A DNA stretch of 64,000 nt from Pseudophaeobacter arcticus DSM 23566 (GTDB taxonomy: Bacteria; Pseudomonadota; Alphaproteobacteria; Rhodobacterales; Rhodobacteraceae): NCBI RefSeq assembly GCF_000473205.1, contig NZ_KI421507.1, forward strand, positions 2,595,302-2,659,301, written 5' to 3'. Below are positions 46,709 through 55,723 of the stretch, piece after piece. Each line of letters opens with the position of its first letter. Position 1 is the stretch's first letter. Below the pieces are notes generated by a model. It was not told where the DNA came from and ran no database searches. It saw nothing but the letters and a program-made list of their open reading frames with translations. Both the position numbers and the translations under genes were made by a program.

Positions 46709-49039
46709 GTGCCTTCATTCTCGAGCACACTAGAACAAGCCATTCACGCCGCGCTCGCGCTGGCGAATGAGCGGCGCCATGAGTTTGCCACGCTGGAACA
46801 CCTGCTGCTGGCATTGATCGAAGAACCCGAAGCCGCCCGTGTGATGCGCGCCTGTGGCGTTGAGCTGGGTCAGCTACGCGCCTCGCTGATTGAATTTGTC
46901 GAAGAAGATCTCGCCAATCTGGTGACGGATGTCGATGGATCGGAAGCGGTCCCGACAGCGGCCTTCCAACGGGTCATTCAGCGCGCCGCCATCCATGTGC
47001 AAAGCTCCGGCCGTACCGAAGTGACCGGCGCCAATGTCTTGGTCGCGATCTTTGCAGAACGCGAGAGCGACGCCGCCTATTTCCTGCAGGATCAGGATAT
47101 GACCCGCTATGATGCGGTGAATTTCATCGCTCATGGCGTGGCCAAGGATCCCGCCTTTGGCGAATCCCGCCCGGTCACCGGCGCGCCCGAAAGCGAAGAT
47201 GACGCCATGGGCTCTGTCCCTCCCGGCGAAAGCGACAAAAAAGAGAGCGCGCTGGATAAATACTGCGTCGATCTCAACGCCAAATCGCGCGAAGGCGACA
47301 TTGACCCGCTGATCGGTCGCAGCCATGAGGTAGAGCGCTGCATCCAGGTGCTGTGCCGCCGCCGCAAGAACAACCCGCTGCTGGTGGGCGATCCCGGCGT
47401 TGGCAAAACCGCAATCGCCGAAGGTCTTGCGCGTAAAATCGTACAGGGCGAAGTCCCCGAGGTTCTCTCCAAAACCACCATCTTCTCGCTCGACATGGGG
47501 GCGCTGCTGGCCGGCACCCGCTATCGCGGCGACTTTGAGGAGCGCCTCAAGGCTGTGGTGACCGAACTGGAAGCCCACCCCGATGGCGTGCTCTTTATTG
47601 ATGAGATCCACACCGTGATTGGTGCGGGTGCCACTTCTGGCGGTGCCATGGATGCCTCCAACCTGCTGAAACCTGCCCTGCAGGGCGGCAAGCTGCGCAC
47701 CATGGGCTCCACCACCTACAAAGAGTTCCGCCAGCATTTTGAGAAAGACCGTGCCCTGGCACGGCGTTTCCAGAAGATCGACGTCAATGAACCCTCGGTG
47801 CAGGATTCTGTTGAAATCCTCAAAGGGCTGAAACCCTATTTTGAGGAACATCACAGCGTCAAGTTCACGGCGGACGCGATCAAATCCGCCGTGGAACTGG
47901 CGGCACGGTATATCAACGACCGCAAATTGCCCGACAAGGCGATCGACGTGATCGACGAAGCAGGTGCGGCACAGCATTTGCTGCCGGAAAGCAAGCGCCG
48001 CAAAACCATTGGCGTCAAGGAAATCGAAGCCGTGGTGGCCAAGATCGCCCGCATTCCGCCCAAGAGCGTCACCAAAGACGATGCCGAGGTGCTGAAGGAT
48101 CTGGAGAAGAGCCTGAAGCGGGTTGTTTTTGGCCAGGACGACGCCATCGACGCGCTGGCCAGTGCCATCAAATTGTCCCGTGCAGGGCTGCGCGAACCGG
48201 AAAAACCCATCGGCAACTACCTCTTTGCGGGCCCCACCGGGGTTGGCAAAACCGAGGTCGCCAAACAGTTGGCCGACACATTGGGGGTGGAGCTGCTGCG
48301 TTTTGACATGTCGGAATACATGGAGAAACACGCGGTCTCCCGTCTGATCGGCGCGCCTCCCGGCTATGTCGGCTTTGATCAGGGTGGCCTGCTCACCGAT
48401 GGGGTTGATCAGCACCCGCACTGCGTGCTGCTGCTTGATGAGATCGAAAAGGCGCATCCGGATGTGTTCAACATCCTGTTGCAGGTGATGGATAACGGTC
48501 AGCTCACGGATCACAACGGCCGCGCGGTGAACTTCCGCAACGTGGTTTTGATCATGACCTCCAACGCCGGTGCTTCGGATATGGCAAAGGCTGCGATTGG
48601 CTTTGGCCGTGATCGCCGCGAAGGTGAAGACACCGCCGCGATTGAGCGCACCTTCACGCCGGAATTCCGCAACCGCCTGGACGCCGTGATTGCCTTTGCG
48701 CCACTGCCCAAAGAGGTGATCCTGCAAGTGGTCGAGAAGTTCGTTCTGCAGCTGGAAGCCCAGTTGATGGACCGCAATGTCTCGATTGAGCTGACCCGCA
48801 AGGCTGCGGAATGGCTGGCAGACCGGGGCTATGATGATCGCATGGGGGCACGGCCACTTGGCCGCGTCATTCAGGAGCACATCAAGAAACCTCTCGCCGA
48901 AGAACTGCTCTTTGGCAAGCTGGCAAAGGGTGGGCTGGTCAAGGTTGGCATCAAGGATGGCAAGCTGGATCTGCGGATCGAAGGGCCCATCAAGCCACGG
49001 ATCTCTGGCGACAAACCGCCATTGCTAACTGCCGACTGA
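46709..49039 (+). CDS. clpA: ATP-dependent Clp protease ATP-binding subunit ClpA
   Basis: 776 residues from GTG 46709 (PSFSSTLEQAIHAALALANE), which has AGAGGAG eight bases upstream; the open frame runs to 46640 without family sequence. Order: N-domain, AAA+ domain 1 with GDPGVGKT and VLFIDEIHTVIGAG, AAA+ domain 2 with GPTGVGKT and VLLLDEIEKAHPD. It unfolds substrates for ClpP and works with ClpS. A weak heat-shock-like sequence (CTTG 46595, CCAAAC 46617, 18 bases apart) lies upstream. The M23 peptidase gene starts two bases after its stop. Confidence 0.95.
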   Translation: MPSFSSTLEQAIHAALALANERRHEFATLEHLLLALIEEPEAARVMRACGVELGQLRASLIEFVEEDLANLVTDVDGSEAVPTAAFQRVIQRAAIHVQSSGRTEVTGANVLVAIFAERESDAAYFLQDQDMTRYDAVNFIAHGVAKDPAFGESRPVTGAPESEDDAMGSVPPGESDKKESALDKYCVDLNAKSREGDIDPLIGRSHEVERCIQVLCRRRKNNPLLVGDPGVGKTAIAEGLARKIVQGEVPEVLSKTTIFSLDMGALLAGTRYRGDFEERLKAVVTELEAHPDGVLFIDEIHTVIGAGATSGGAMDASNLLKPALQGGKLRTMGSTTYKEFRQHFEKDRALARRFQKIDVNEPSVQDSVEILKGLKPYFEEHHSVKFTADAIKSAVELAARYINDRKLPDKAIDVIDEAGAAQHLLPESKRRKTIGVKEIEAVVAKIARIPPKSVTKDDAEVLKDLEKSLKRVVFGQDDAIDALASAIKLSRAGLREPEKPIGNYLFAGPTGVGKTEVAKQLADTLGVELLRFDMSEYMEKHAVSRLIGAPPGYVGFDQGGLLTDGVDQHPHCVLLLDEIEKAHPDVFNILLQVMDNGQLTDHNGRAVNFRNVVLIMTSNAGASDMAKAAIGFGRDRREGEDTAAIERTFTPEFRNRLDAVIAFAPLPKEVILQVVEKFVLQLEAQLMDRNVSIELTRKAAEWLADRGYDDRMGARPLGRVIQEHIKKPLAEELLFGKLAKGGLVKVGIKDGKLDLRIEGPIKPRISGDKPPLLTAD

Positions 49040-49041
49040 CC

Positions 49042-50019
49042 ATGCGGCTATCTGTCGGAGCCTTCCTCCTCTCGCTCGTCACGGGTCCTGCCGTGGCGGG
49101 CGATTTCACCTTGCAATGGCCGCTGGACTGTCGCTTGGGCGAAACCTGCCATATCCAGCAATATGTCGATCATCTCCCCGGCCCCGCCACTCAGGATTAT
49201 CGGTGTCAGGGGCTCAGCTACTCGGGACATAAAGGCACGGATATCGCCCTCCCCTACCTGAGCGACATGCAGGCCGGCGTCACAGTCCGTGCGGCTGCAT
49301 CAGGAGTTGTTCAGGGGACGCGAAACACCATGCCTGATGCCTATTCCACCCAGGATAACGCCGAGATGCTGCAAGGCCGCGAATGTGGCAACGGCGTTGT
49401 GCTGCGCCATGCGGACGGCTGGGAAACCCAGTATTGCCATATGAAGCAGGGCTCTGTTCTGGTGCAAAAGGGACAGCAGGTTGAGGCCGGCACCGACTTG
49501 GGCGAAGTTGGACTTTCTGGCAAAACCCAGTTCCCCCATCTGCACCTGTCGCTGCGCCGAAACGGCACTGTTGTAGACCCCTTTGCCCCCGAAGGCCGCC
49601 AATCCTGCGACACCCCTGCGGATCCAGCCGCCCCCAGCCTCTGGGCCGAACCGCTGCCCTATCAGCCCGGCGGCTTTCTGGGGGCTGGGTTTTCGACCCA
49701 GGTTCCGGAGTTCCAGACGATCAAGTCCGGCGAGGCCGCGCGCACGCGGCTGACCACCAAGTCACCGGCGCTGGTGTTTTGGGCCTATGCCTTTGGTGGC
49801 CAAATGGGCGACCGCGTGCGCCTGACCATTTCCGGCCCCAAAGGGGTCTTTTCCGTTCATGAGATCACCCTGGAGCGCGATCAAGCGCAGTTCTTTCGGG
49901 CCTCTGGCAAACGGTTGCGGAACGCAGCCTGGGACTATGGGCGCTATACTGCACTGGCGGTATTGCTGCGCGATGATGAGGAAATCGACAGGATCGAAGA
50001 GGTCATCGACCTCAGATAG
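49042..50019 (+). CDS. Secreted M23 family metallopeptidase
   Basis: 325 residues with a signal peptide ending AVAG (about 19-20). The LytM/M23 zinc site is seen as SGHKGTDIALP (H63, D67) and PHLHLSLRRNG, with VVLRHADGWETQYCHM between. Such enzymes cut peptidoglycan cross-links or the family may be inactive scaffold. The C-terminal 110 residues form a separate beta-rich domain without a match I recognise. Placement two bases after clpA suggests co-transcription. Confidence 0.9.
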   Translation: MRLSVGAFLLSLVTGPAVAGDFTLQWPLDCRLGETCHIQQYVDHLPGPATQDYRCQGLSYSGHKGTDIALPYLSDMQAGVTVRAAASGVVQGTRNTMPDAYSTQDNAEMLQGRECGNGVVLRHADGWETQYCHMKQGSVLVQKGQQVEAGTDLGEVGLSGKTQFPHLHLSLRRNGTVVDPFAPEGRQSCDTPADPAAPSLWAEPLPYQPGGFLGAGFSTQVPEFQTIKSGEAARTRLTTKSPALVFWAYAFGGQMGDRVRLTISGPKGVFSVHEITLERDQAQFFRASGKRLRNAAWDYGRYTALAVLLRDDEEIDRIEEVIDLR

Positions 50020-50206
50020 GGATCAGCCCTCCATCATGACTGGTGATCACCTACCATGCCCCCCCCTGCGAGGTGGGCTATCTGCACGCCTTCCGAAACG
50101 CACAGTGCTCTTCTGGTCGGGGGGATCCGCAGCAGACCCGCACCCAGTCCCAGGCCCTCACTCAGGTTCTAAGCCCGCACTCAGTCATGGTACAGGCAGC
50201 ATCTGG

Positions 50207-52582
50207 TCAGCGTTCGGTGAACTTTAGCTCAATCCGGCGGTTTTGGGCGCGGGCTTGCGGGGTATCATCGGTATTCACTGGCTGGAACTCGCCAAAGCCA
50301 TTGGCCGCCAGGCGATCCGGCGCTATGCCGAGATTTTCGATCATAAAGCGCACCACCGACAGCGCCCTGCCCTGGCTCAGCTCCCAGTTATCACTGTATT
50401 TGTCGCTGCCCGCCATGGCCGTGTTGTCGGTATGGCCATCCACCCGGATGATCCAGTTCAGCTCTGGTGGGATCTCGGCGGCAACGCTCTGCAAGATCTT
50501 CGCCACCTTGGTAATCTCCCCCTTACCTGCGCTCGACAGATCCGCACTGCCCGAGGCAAACAGCACCTCGGAGGCAAAGACAAAGCGGTCGCCCTCGATC
50601 CGGACGCCTTCCTGGTTGCCCAGAACATTGCGCAGGCGACCAAAGAACTCAGACCGGTAACGCTCCAATTCCTCTGCCTTGGTTTCCAGGCTCTCTGCCT
50701 TGCTGGCCAGTTCTGCCGCTGCAATCTCCAGCCGCTTGCGTTCGCTTTCTTCCAGCAGGCGGCGGCGGCGCTCTTCGGAGGCAGCCCGCGCCAGTGCCGA
50801 ATTCAAATCTTGGCCGAGGTTTTGCAACTGCACCTGCTGCGCCGCATCGCGCTCTTGATAATCGTCCAGAATGGCCTGCAACCCGCCCAGTTGCTCGCGC
50901 AGGGCGGCAACCTGCTGGTTCAGCAAGGCGGTCTCGCGTTGGGCCTTTGCCGAGATGCTTTCCTGATCGGACAAGGCCGCCTGCGCCTGAGCCAGCAGAG
51001 CCGCACGGTCCTGCGCCAGGCTACGCTCCGTTTCAGCGCGGCTTTCAGCATCTTGCTGGGCATTCAAAGCCGCCAAAAGCCGTTGCTGCAAAACCGCCTG
51101 ATCGCTGGCCGCCGCCTGGGCTGTCTCCAAAGCATCCAGGGCCTCCAACAGACGCAACTCGACTGACGCGCGGTCCTCAGCGGTTGAGTTAGCGGCGCTC
51201 CGGGCTGCAGCCAGTTCGTTTTGCGCCTGCAACAGTTCCGCCTCCAGCCCGGACATCACCGAAGCCGTATCGGCCTGCAACCGGGCCAGTTGGGTTTCCA
51301 GCCGACGCTGGGCGTCATCTGCCGCAGCCCGTTGTGCCGCCAGTTGCTGCTCCAGCTGCAAGACAGCTTTGGCCTGCTGCCGCTGCAGGCTGGCCAGCTC
51401 GCTTTGATACTGGGTTTCGGTTTCAACATTGGCGGCGCGTTGCCGCGCCAGCTCCGCCTCTAAGGCGGCCTTGTTTTCAGCCGCCAAGCGACGGGCGCCA
51501 TCCAGTTCGGTGTTCAGGCGGTCCTGCGTGGCGTTGCTGTCCTGGCGCAGCCGGTTCAGCTCAATTTCCAGCGCCGCGACACGGCCTTCGGCGGCGGATT
51601 GCGAGACCTGCATCTGCGCCAGCACCCGGGTCAGACGCTCGGCCAGCTCATCCCGTTGCTGCCCCTGTGCCTTGGCCGCCTCCAGGGTTGCCAGGGCCTG
51701 TTCCAGATCACTGTTCAACCGCTCCTTTGCCTGCTCCGCTGCCGCCAAGAGCGTCAGCGTGTCCTCCGCCTCCTGCCTCTGGCGTTCCAGCGACAGGGTC
51801 ATCGCCGTCAGCTCTGCATCCGCAGTTTCAAGACGCGCCCGCAGGGCTTCGGCGGCGGCGGCTTCCACCAGACGGGCTTCTTCCTCGGCGCTCAGCTGCG
51901 CGGTCAAGGCCGAAACCGCGCTTGCCTGCTGCTCCCCCTGTGTTTCAAGATCGGCGATCAGCGCCTCCAGGGCTTCGCGCTTGGCCGCTGCAAGGCGGGC
52001 GTTTTCAACACCGGCATCAATCTCTTTGCGCGCCTGCGCCAGGGCGATATTCATCGCCTCCGCTTCACTCAGCAATGTGCTGCGCTCGGTTTCAAGCGCC
52101 GCGCGGTTTTCTGTCAGTTCAGCGATCTGCGCCTCAGCGGCATCCCGCCCGGCAATAAAGGCCGCAACCTGCGCCTCAAAGGCGGTGATCTGGCTTTGTG
52201 CCTGCGCCAGGGCTGCGAGTTGCTGATCCCGTTCAGCCGTCAGCCCGGCAATCACCGCACGCTGCTGATCCAGGGCGTCTTGCGCCTGTGCCAGATCCCC
52301 CTGGGTAGTGGAAAGCGTCGCGCTGAGCGCCCCTAGCCGCGCATTCAGGCGGTTGTTGTCGCGTTCCTCCAGACCCAGCGCATTGGCCAGCGCCTGCACC
52401 TCAGACGATAGCTCATCCAGCTCGCTTTCCTGGCCGTTGATGGTCTCTCGCAGCACAAATTGCACCACCATAAAGATGGTCAGCAGGAACATCAGAACCA
52501 ACAGCAGGCCCGTCATCGCATCGACAAACCCGGGCCAGATCGAATGCTGGAACCGCTGCCCGCTGCGCCGCGACAGAGCCAT
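50207..52582 (-). CDS. MotB/OmpA-like envelope protein with a very long coiled coil
   Basis: 791 residues. An N-terminal membrane anchor (about 22-48) follows FVDAMTGLLLVLMFLL, where D21 matches the proton-carrying Asp of MotB/ExbD-type stators. Residues about 50-640 are a nearly unbroken Ala/Glu/Gln/Leu-rich coiled coil. The last 145 residues are an OmpA-type peptidoglycan-binding domain (VDGHTDN, ...LSQGRALSVVRFM, NRRIELKF). It is therefore a stator-like protein gripping the wall far from the membrane. It starts 3 bases after the MotA-like gene's stop. The family is found in Roseobacters and its function is unknown to me. Confidence 0.87.
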   Translation of the reverse strand: MALSRRSGQRFQHSIWPGFVDAMTGLLLVLMFLLTIFMVVQFVLRETINGQESELDELSSEVQALANALGLEERDNNRLNARLGALSATLSTTQGDLAQAQDALDQQRAVIAGLTAERDQQLAALAQAQSQITAFEAQVAAFIAGRDAAEAQIAELTENRAALETERSTLLSEAEAMNIALAQARKEIDAGVENARLAAAKREALEALIADLETQGEQQASAVSALTAQLSAEEEARLVEAAAAEALRARLETADAELTAMTLSLERQRQEAEDTLTLLAAAEQAKERLNSDLEQALATLEAAKAQGQQRDELAERLTRVLAQMQVSQSAAEGRVAALEIELNRLRQDSNATQDRLNTELDGARRLAAENKAALEAELARQRAANVETETQYQSELASLQRQQAKAVLQLEQQLAAQRAAADDAQRRLETQLARLQADTASVMSGLEAELLQAQNELAAARSAANSTAEDRASVELRLLEALDALETAQAAASDQAVLQQRLLAALNAQQDAESRAETERSLAQDRAALLAQAQAALSDQESISAKAQRETALLNQQVAALREQLGGLQAILDDYQERDAAQQVQLQNLGQDLNSALARAASEERRRRLLEESERKRLEIAAAELASKAESLETKAEELERYRSEFFGRLRNVLGNQEGVRIEGDRFVFASEVLFASGSADLSSAGKGEITKVAKILQSVAAEIPPELNWIIRVDGHTDNTAMAGSDKYSDNWELSQGRALSVVRFMIENLGIAPDRLAANGFGEFQPVNTDDTPQARAQNRRIELKFTER

Positions 52583-52585
52583 GGC

Positions 52586-53800
52586 CTAGTCCTCGCCCTG
52601 CAGGAAGGAAGCAGCGGCACTTTGCTCGGGCTCGGGCGCCTGACGCCCGCGCCCGCGCGGCACCGCAAAAGCCCTGACCATGAGGTCGATATCTTTGCGC
52701 AGCTCAGCCAGGCTTTCCTGACGGCCTGCGGATATCTCTTCCAGGATACGCAGCATCTGCACGTCGATCGAGCGCAACCGCATACGGCTTTCGGCATCCA
52801 TGCCAACATCGCCATGGGCGCGCATGATCTCGGTCAGGGTCTCCTGCCCCACCGCCACCCGGTCCAGCGCGCTGGAAAGGCTCGCCGTCTGGTCCTGACG
52901 GGCGTTCATATCGGTAATCGCATCCACCAACTGCGACAGCTTATTGTCAACCTCGGCCCGGCTGGCGGCATTCTGGGCAAACATCGCCTGTAGCGCATCC
53001 ATCTGTTCCGCCATGGTATCCAGCACTTCGGAGACCACACCTGTTTCGCCACCGCCGCCCTCCTCGCCGGAGGAAAAGCTCACCCGGGTGAAGGAAGACA
53101 GCCATTCCTCCAGCTCGCGGTAAAACCGGTTCTGGCCGTGACCGGCAAACAGCTCCAGCAGCCCGACGATCAGTGACCCCGCCAGCCCCAAGAGAGACGA
53201 GGCAAAGGCAACCCCCATGCCCCCCAACTGGGCCTCAAGCCCGGTCATCAGACGGTTAAACACCGCAATGCTTTCTTCGCCCTCCTGTGGGGCCAGGCTG
53301 CGAATGGTATCCACCACCGCAGGAACCGTGGTCGCAAGACCGTAAAATGTCCCCAAAAGTCCAAGGAAAATCAGGAGGTTAACGATATATCGCGTAATTT
53401 CGCGCTCTTCATCCACCCGCTGCGCCACAGAATCCAGAATGGAGCGCGTCGAAGACGAGCCCAGCTGCATCCGCGCCGCCCGCGAGCGCAGCAGCGCCGC
53501 CAGCGGGGCCAACAGCGACGGTGCGCGTTTTTCCCCGCGGCTGCCACCAGTGGCAAAGCTTTCGATCCAGCGGACCGAGCCGATCAACTGCAGCACCTGC
53601 CAGAAACAGGACAGAACACCGATGACAAAAACAAAGACAATAAAGCCGTTGAGCCAGGGATTGGCCTGAAACACCGGCAGCACCTTGGGCAGGGCGACAA
53701 AGATGCCAAAGCCTGCCAGGCCAAGGGCAATCAGCATCAGGATGATTTGCCGGACGGGTTGCGAAAACTGCGGCCTGGTCTTGCGCTCGGTATGGGCCAT
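52586..53800 (-). CDS. MotA/TolQ/ExbB-like ion-channel subunit
   Basis: 404 residues from ATG 53800, with membrane segments at about 18-38, 50-72, 138-160 and 195-219. The last two hold the channel signature of this superfamily: FLGLLGTFYGLATTVPAV and QLGGMGVAFASSLLGLAGSL. The rest (230-404) is cytoplasmic and includes helices EVLDTMAEQMDALQAMFAQ and MRLRSIDVQMLRILEEIS. Partner of the coiled-coil MotB-like protein downstream, so the pair should form a 5:2 ion-driven motor. It is not TolQ or flagellar MotA by context. The open frame upstream of 53800 is not family sequence. Confidence 0.87.
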   Translation of the reverse strand: MAHTERKTRPQFSQPVRQIILMLIALGLAGFGIFVALPKVLPVFQANPWLNGFIVFVFVIGVLSCFWQVLQLIGSVRWIESFATGGSRGEKRAPSLLAPLAALLRSRAARMQLGSSSTRSILDSVAQRVDEEREITRYIVNLLIFLGLLGTFYGLATTVPAVVDTIRSLAPQEGEESIAVFNRLMTGLEAQLGGMGVAFASSLLGLAGSLIVGLLELFAGHGQNRFYRELEEWLSSFTRVSFSSGEEGGGGETGVVSEVLDTMAEQMDALQAMFAQNAASRAEVDNKLSQLVDAITDMNARQDQTASLSSALDRVAVGQETLTEIMRAHGDVGMDAESRMRLRSIDVQMLRILEEISAGRQESLAELRKDIDLMVRAFAVPRGRGRQAPEPEQSAAASFLQGED

Positions 53801-53877
53801 ATTCGGTGCGATCCTGTCAGGTTTTTGGCTTAATTCCCTTCGGAGCTTAAAGGCAAAGAGGCAAAAGCACCAAGGCT

Positions 53878-54408
53878 TTATCCCGTAATTTGCCGCACGC
53901 GCATCATCAGCCACTCCAGTTCGGCGTCGCCCAGGCCTATCTCGCGTAGATGTTCGGCAGTATTGTACAGATATTCTGTATTGGGACCGCGCCCACCCAC
54001 CGCTGTGGCGATGATCTGCGCCTGTTTTTCCAGCGCCAGACCGCCGCAATACTGCGCGTGATGCGGGTCGATGACATAGGTCACCGCCTCGACCTCTTCG
54101 CCTGTGTGCAGGGCAACCGTCAGATCGCGCTCCAGATAGGCAGAGGAAATCAATTCACGTTCGCGCAGATAGGCCAGGGTTTTGTCTTCTTCGCCGGCGG
54201 CAACCGCCAGTGCCAGCCCCTGACACTGTGATCCTTTCACCTCATCCAGGGCAAGCACCAAGCCCGGCGCCTCTTCGCTGCCCCGGTGATGGATCGAGGA
54301 CATGCAAAAGGAGCGGGCATAGCCCTGCAGGGTTGCAACCTCGCGACGCGCCACTGGAAACCCCGGGTTCCACAGCAGCGATCCATATCCAAATACCCAC
54401 ATTGTCAT
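53878..54408 (-). CDS. chaC: Gamma-glutamylcyclotransferase, ChaC family
   Basis: 176 residues; cleaves glutathione to 5-oxoproline and Cys-Gly. The substrate-binding start VFGYGSLLWNPGF and the catalytic Glu in AYLRERELI are present, as is the late ...YDPHHAQYCGGL-like segment (IDPHHAQYCGG). It lies upstream of the MotAB-like pair on the same strand, about 77 bases from its start. Confidence 0.9.
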   Translation of the reverse strand: MTMWVFGYGSLLWNPGFPVARREVATLQGYARSFCMSSIHHRGSEEAPGLVLALDEVKGSQCQGLALAVAAGEEDKTLAYLRERELISSAYLERDLTVALHTGEEVEAVTYVIDPHHAQYCGGLALEKQAQIIATAVGGRGPNTEYLYNTAEHLREIGLGDAELEWLMMRVRQITG

Positions 54409-54479
54409 GATCTATGGCCCTTTATATCCGCCGTCTATAAACAGCAAAATGCAGGCTAGAAAAAGAGGGTCTTTGCAGA

Positions 54480-55489
54480 ATGCGACTGCTGAAATGGCTC
54501 AGCCTTGGGGCTGCTGTCTGGATAGTGTACTGGGGGTTGGCAGCCTGGGGGCTGCGCGGTGGGTTCGAGACCTGGTTTAACGAACAGCAACGCCAGGGCT
54601 GGCAGGTCTCCTATGGTCCAATGATCACCCGTGGGTTTCCCCTGCGCCATGTCACCCGGCTGGAGCAACCGCTGCTTGCCGATCCCGGCACCGGCGCCGC
54701 CTGGAGCGCTGACTGGATCGAATTTGACAGCCCGGCCATCTGGCCCGGTGCACAAAGCCTCCGGTTTCCGGCAACGCCGCAACACTATTCCTATTTTGAC
54801 CAGACCCGCCGGTTGACGGCAGCAGAGATGCGCGCGGATTTACAACTGGCCCCCGGGCTGGCGCTGGAGCTGGAGCAGCTGTCGCTGACCAGCCAGGCCT
54901 GGCAGATCGCTGATGCCGACGGAGTCTTGTGGCAGGCTCAGGATCTTGTGCTGGAGATGCGGCAGATGGCGCAGGCAGAACAATACCACCTGAACGCCGA
55001 AGCGAGGCAGTTCTCGCCCAGGGGCTACTGAGAGCTGGTTTTGGCGGCTTGACCCCTGCCAGGGATGATCTGCCGTCCTGGTTTGAGGCCCTGCGTCTGC
55101 GGGCAGATCTGGGGTTTGAGTCCCCCTGGGACCGGCGGGCCATCGAATTGCGGCGACCGCAGCTTCGCCAGATCAATCTGGATCTGGTCGAGGCCCATTG
55201 GGGCGACATGCTGTTCCGGGCCTCGGGAGAGCTGGAGGTTGATGAAAAAGGCCGTCTCAGCGGTGAGCTGGCTCTGCGCGCGGAAAACTGGCCCGCGATT
55301 CTCGACATGGCCGAACGGCTGAGCCTGCTGCCGCCAAGCACCCGCAGCGCGGTAGAGAAAGTTCTGGAGTTGTTTTCAACCGGAACCGGACGCGCGGCAA
55401 AGATAGACATCCCCTTGCGCTTTCACCAGGGGCAGGTCTGGGCTGGCCCGCTGCCAATCGGCACTGCGCCGCCATTGGTGCTTCGCTGA
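54480..55489 (+). pseudogene. DUF2125 family protein gene with a frameshift
   Basis: Two overlapping frames together make one family-length protein. The first (54480-55031) begins MRLLKWLSLGAAVWIVYWGL, an N-terminal membrane or signal anchor, and stops at 55029-55031. The second frame continues from there as GLLRAGFGGLTPARDDLP to the stop at 55489. Moving from the first to the second needs one added base; an extra G in the GGGG run (55021-55024) restores a continuous frame of about 336 residues. Either a true 1-base deletion or a homopolymer sequencing error. DUF2125 proteins are periplasmic or membrane-anchored alphaproteobacterial proteins of unknown function. Confidence 0.85.
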
Positions 55490-55543
55490 GAGACGACCAG
55501 TCCCACTGGCCGTCCAGCTATCGATCCAGGAATGTAAAAAAGA

Positions 55544-55627
55544 GCGGGGGGCTCCCGCCTGATCTGCGGCATTCTTGCAGAATGCCACGCCTCAGTTGGG
55601 CCGGGCGCCGCGCGAGACGCGCGGCGC
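55544..55627. repeat. Intergenic multi-hairpin element B
   Basis: Stems: GCGGG/CCCGC (55544-55548/55554-55558), GGCATTCT/AGAATGCC (55568-55575/55579-55586) and GCGCCGCGCG/CGCGCGGCGC (55605-55614/55618-55627), the last two perfect. Between them lies GTTGGGC, shared with element A. Compared with the reverse complement of 17736-17904, the order A-run, GGGGGGCTCCCGCC, hairpin, GTTGGGC and CG-rich hairpin is the same. Confidence 0.8.
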
Positions 55628-55723
55628 GGTTCCGCTTGGGGCAAATGGTTTGCAGCGCGTAAAGCATTGGGCCAGATCAAACGGCGGCCAAGATTACCGC
55701 ACAGCTTACCTGAGATCAGGCCC

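Noticed and set aside
46874..48880. A 668-codon open frame antisense to clpA
   Set aside because: Shadow of clpA; composition mirrors the real gene's codons.
50207..53800. The MotAB-like pair as a Zorya anti-phage system
   Set aside because: No zorC/D/E-type genes follow, and the long coiled coil is in the MotB-like, not the MotA-like, subunit; kept only as a motor of unknown role.
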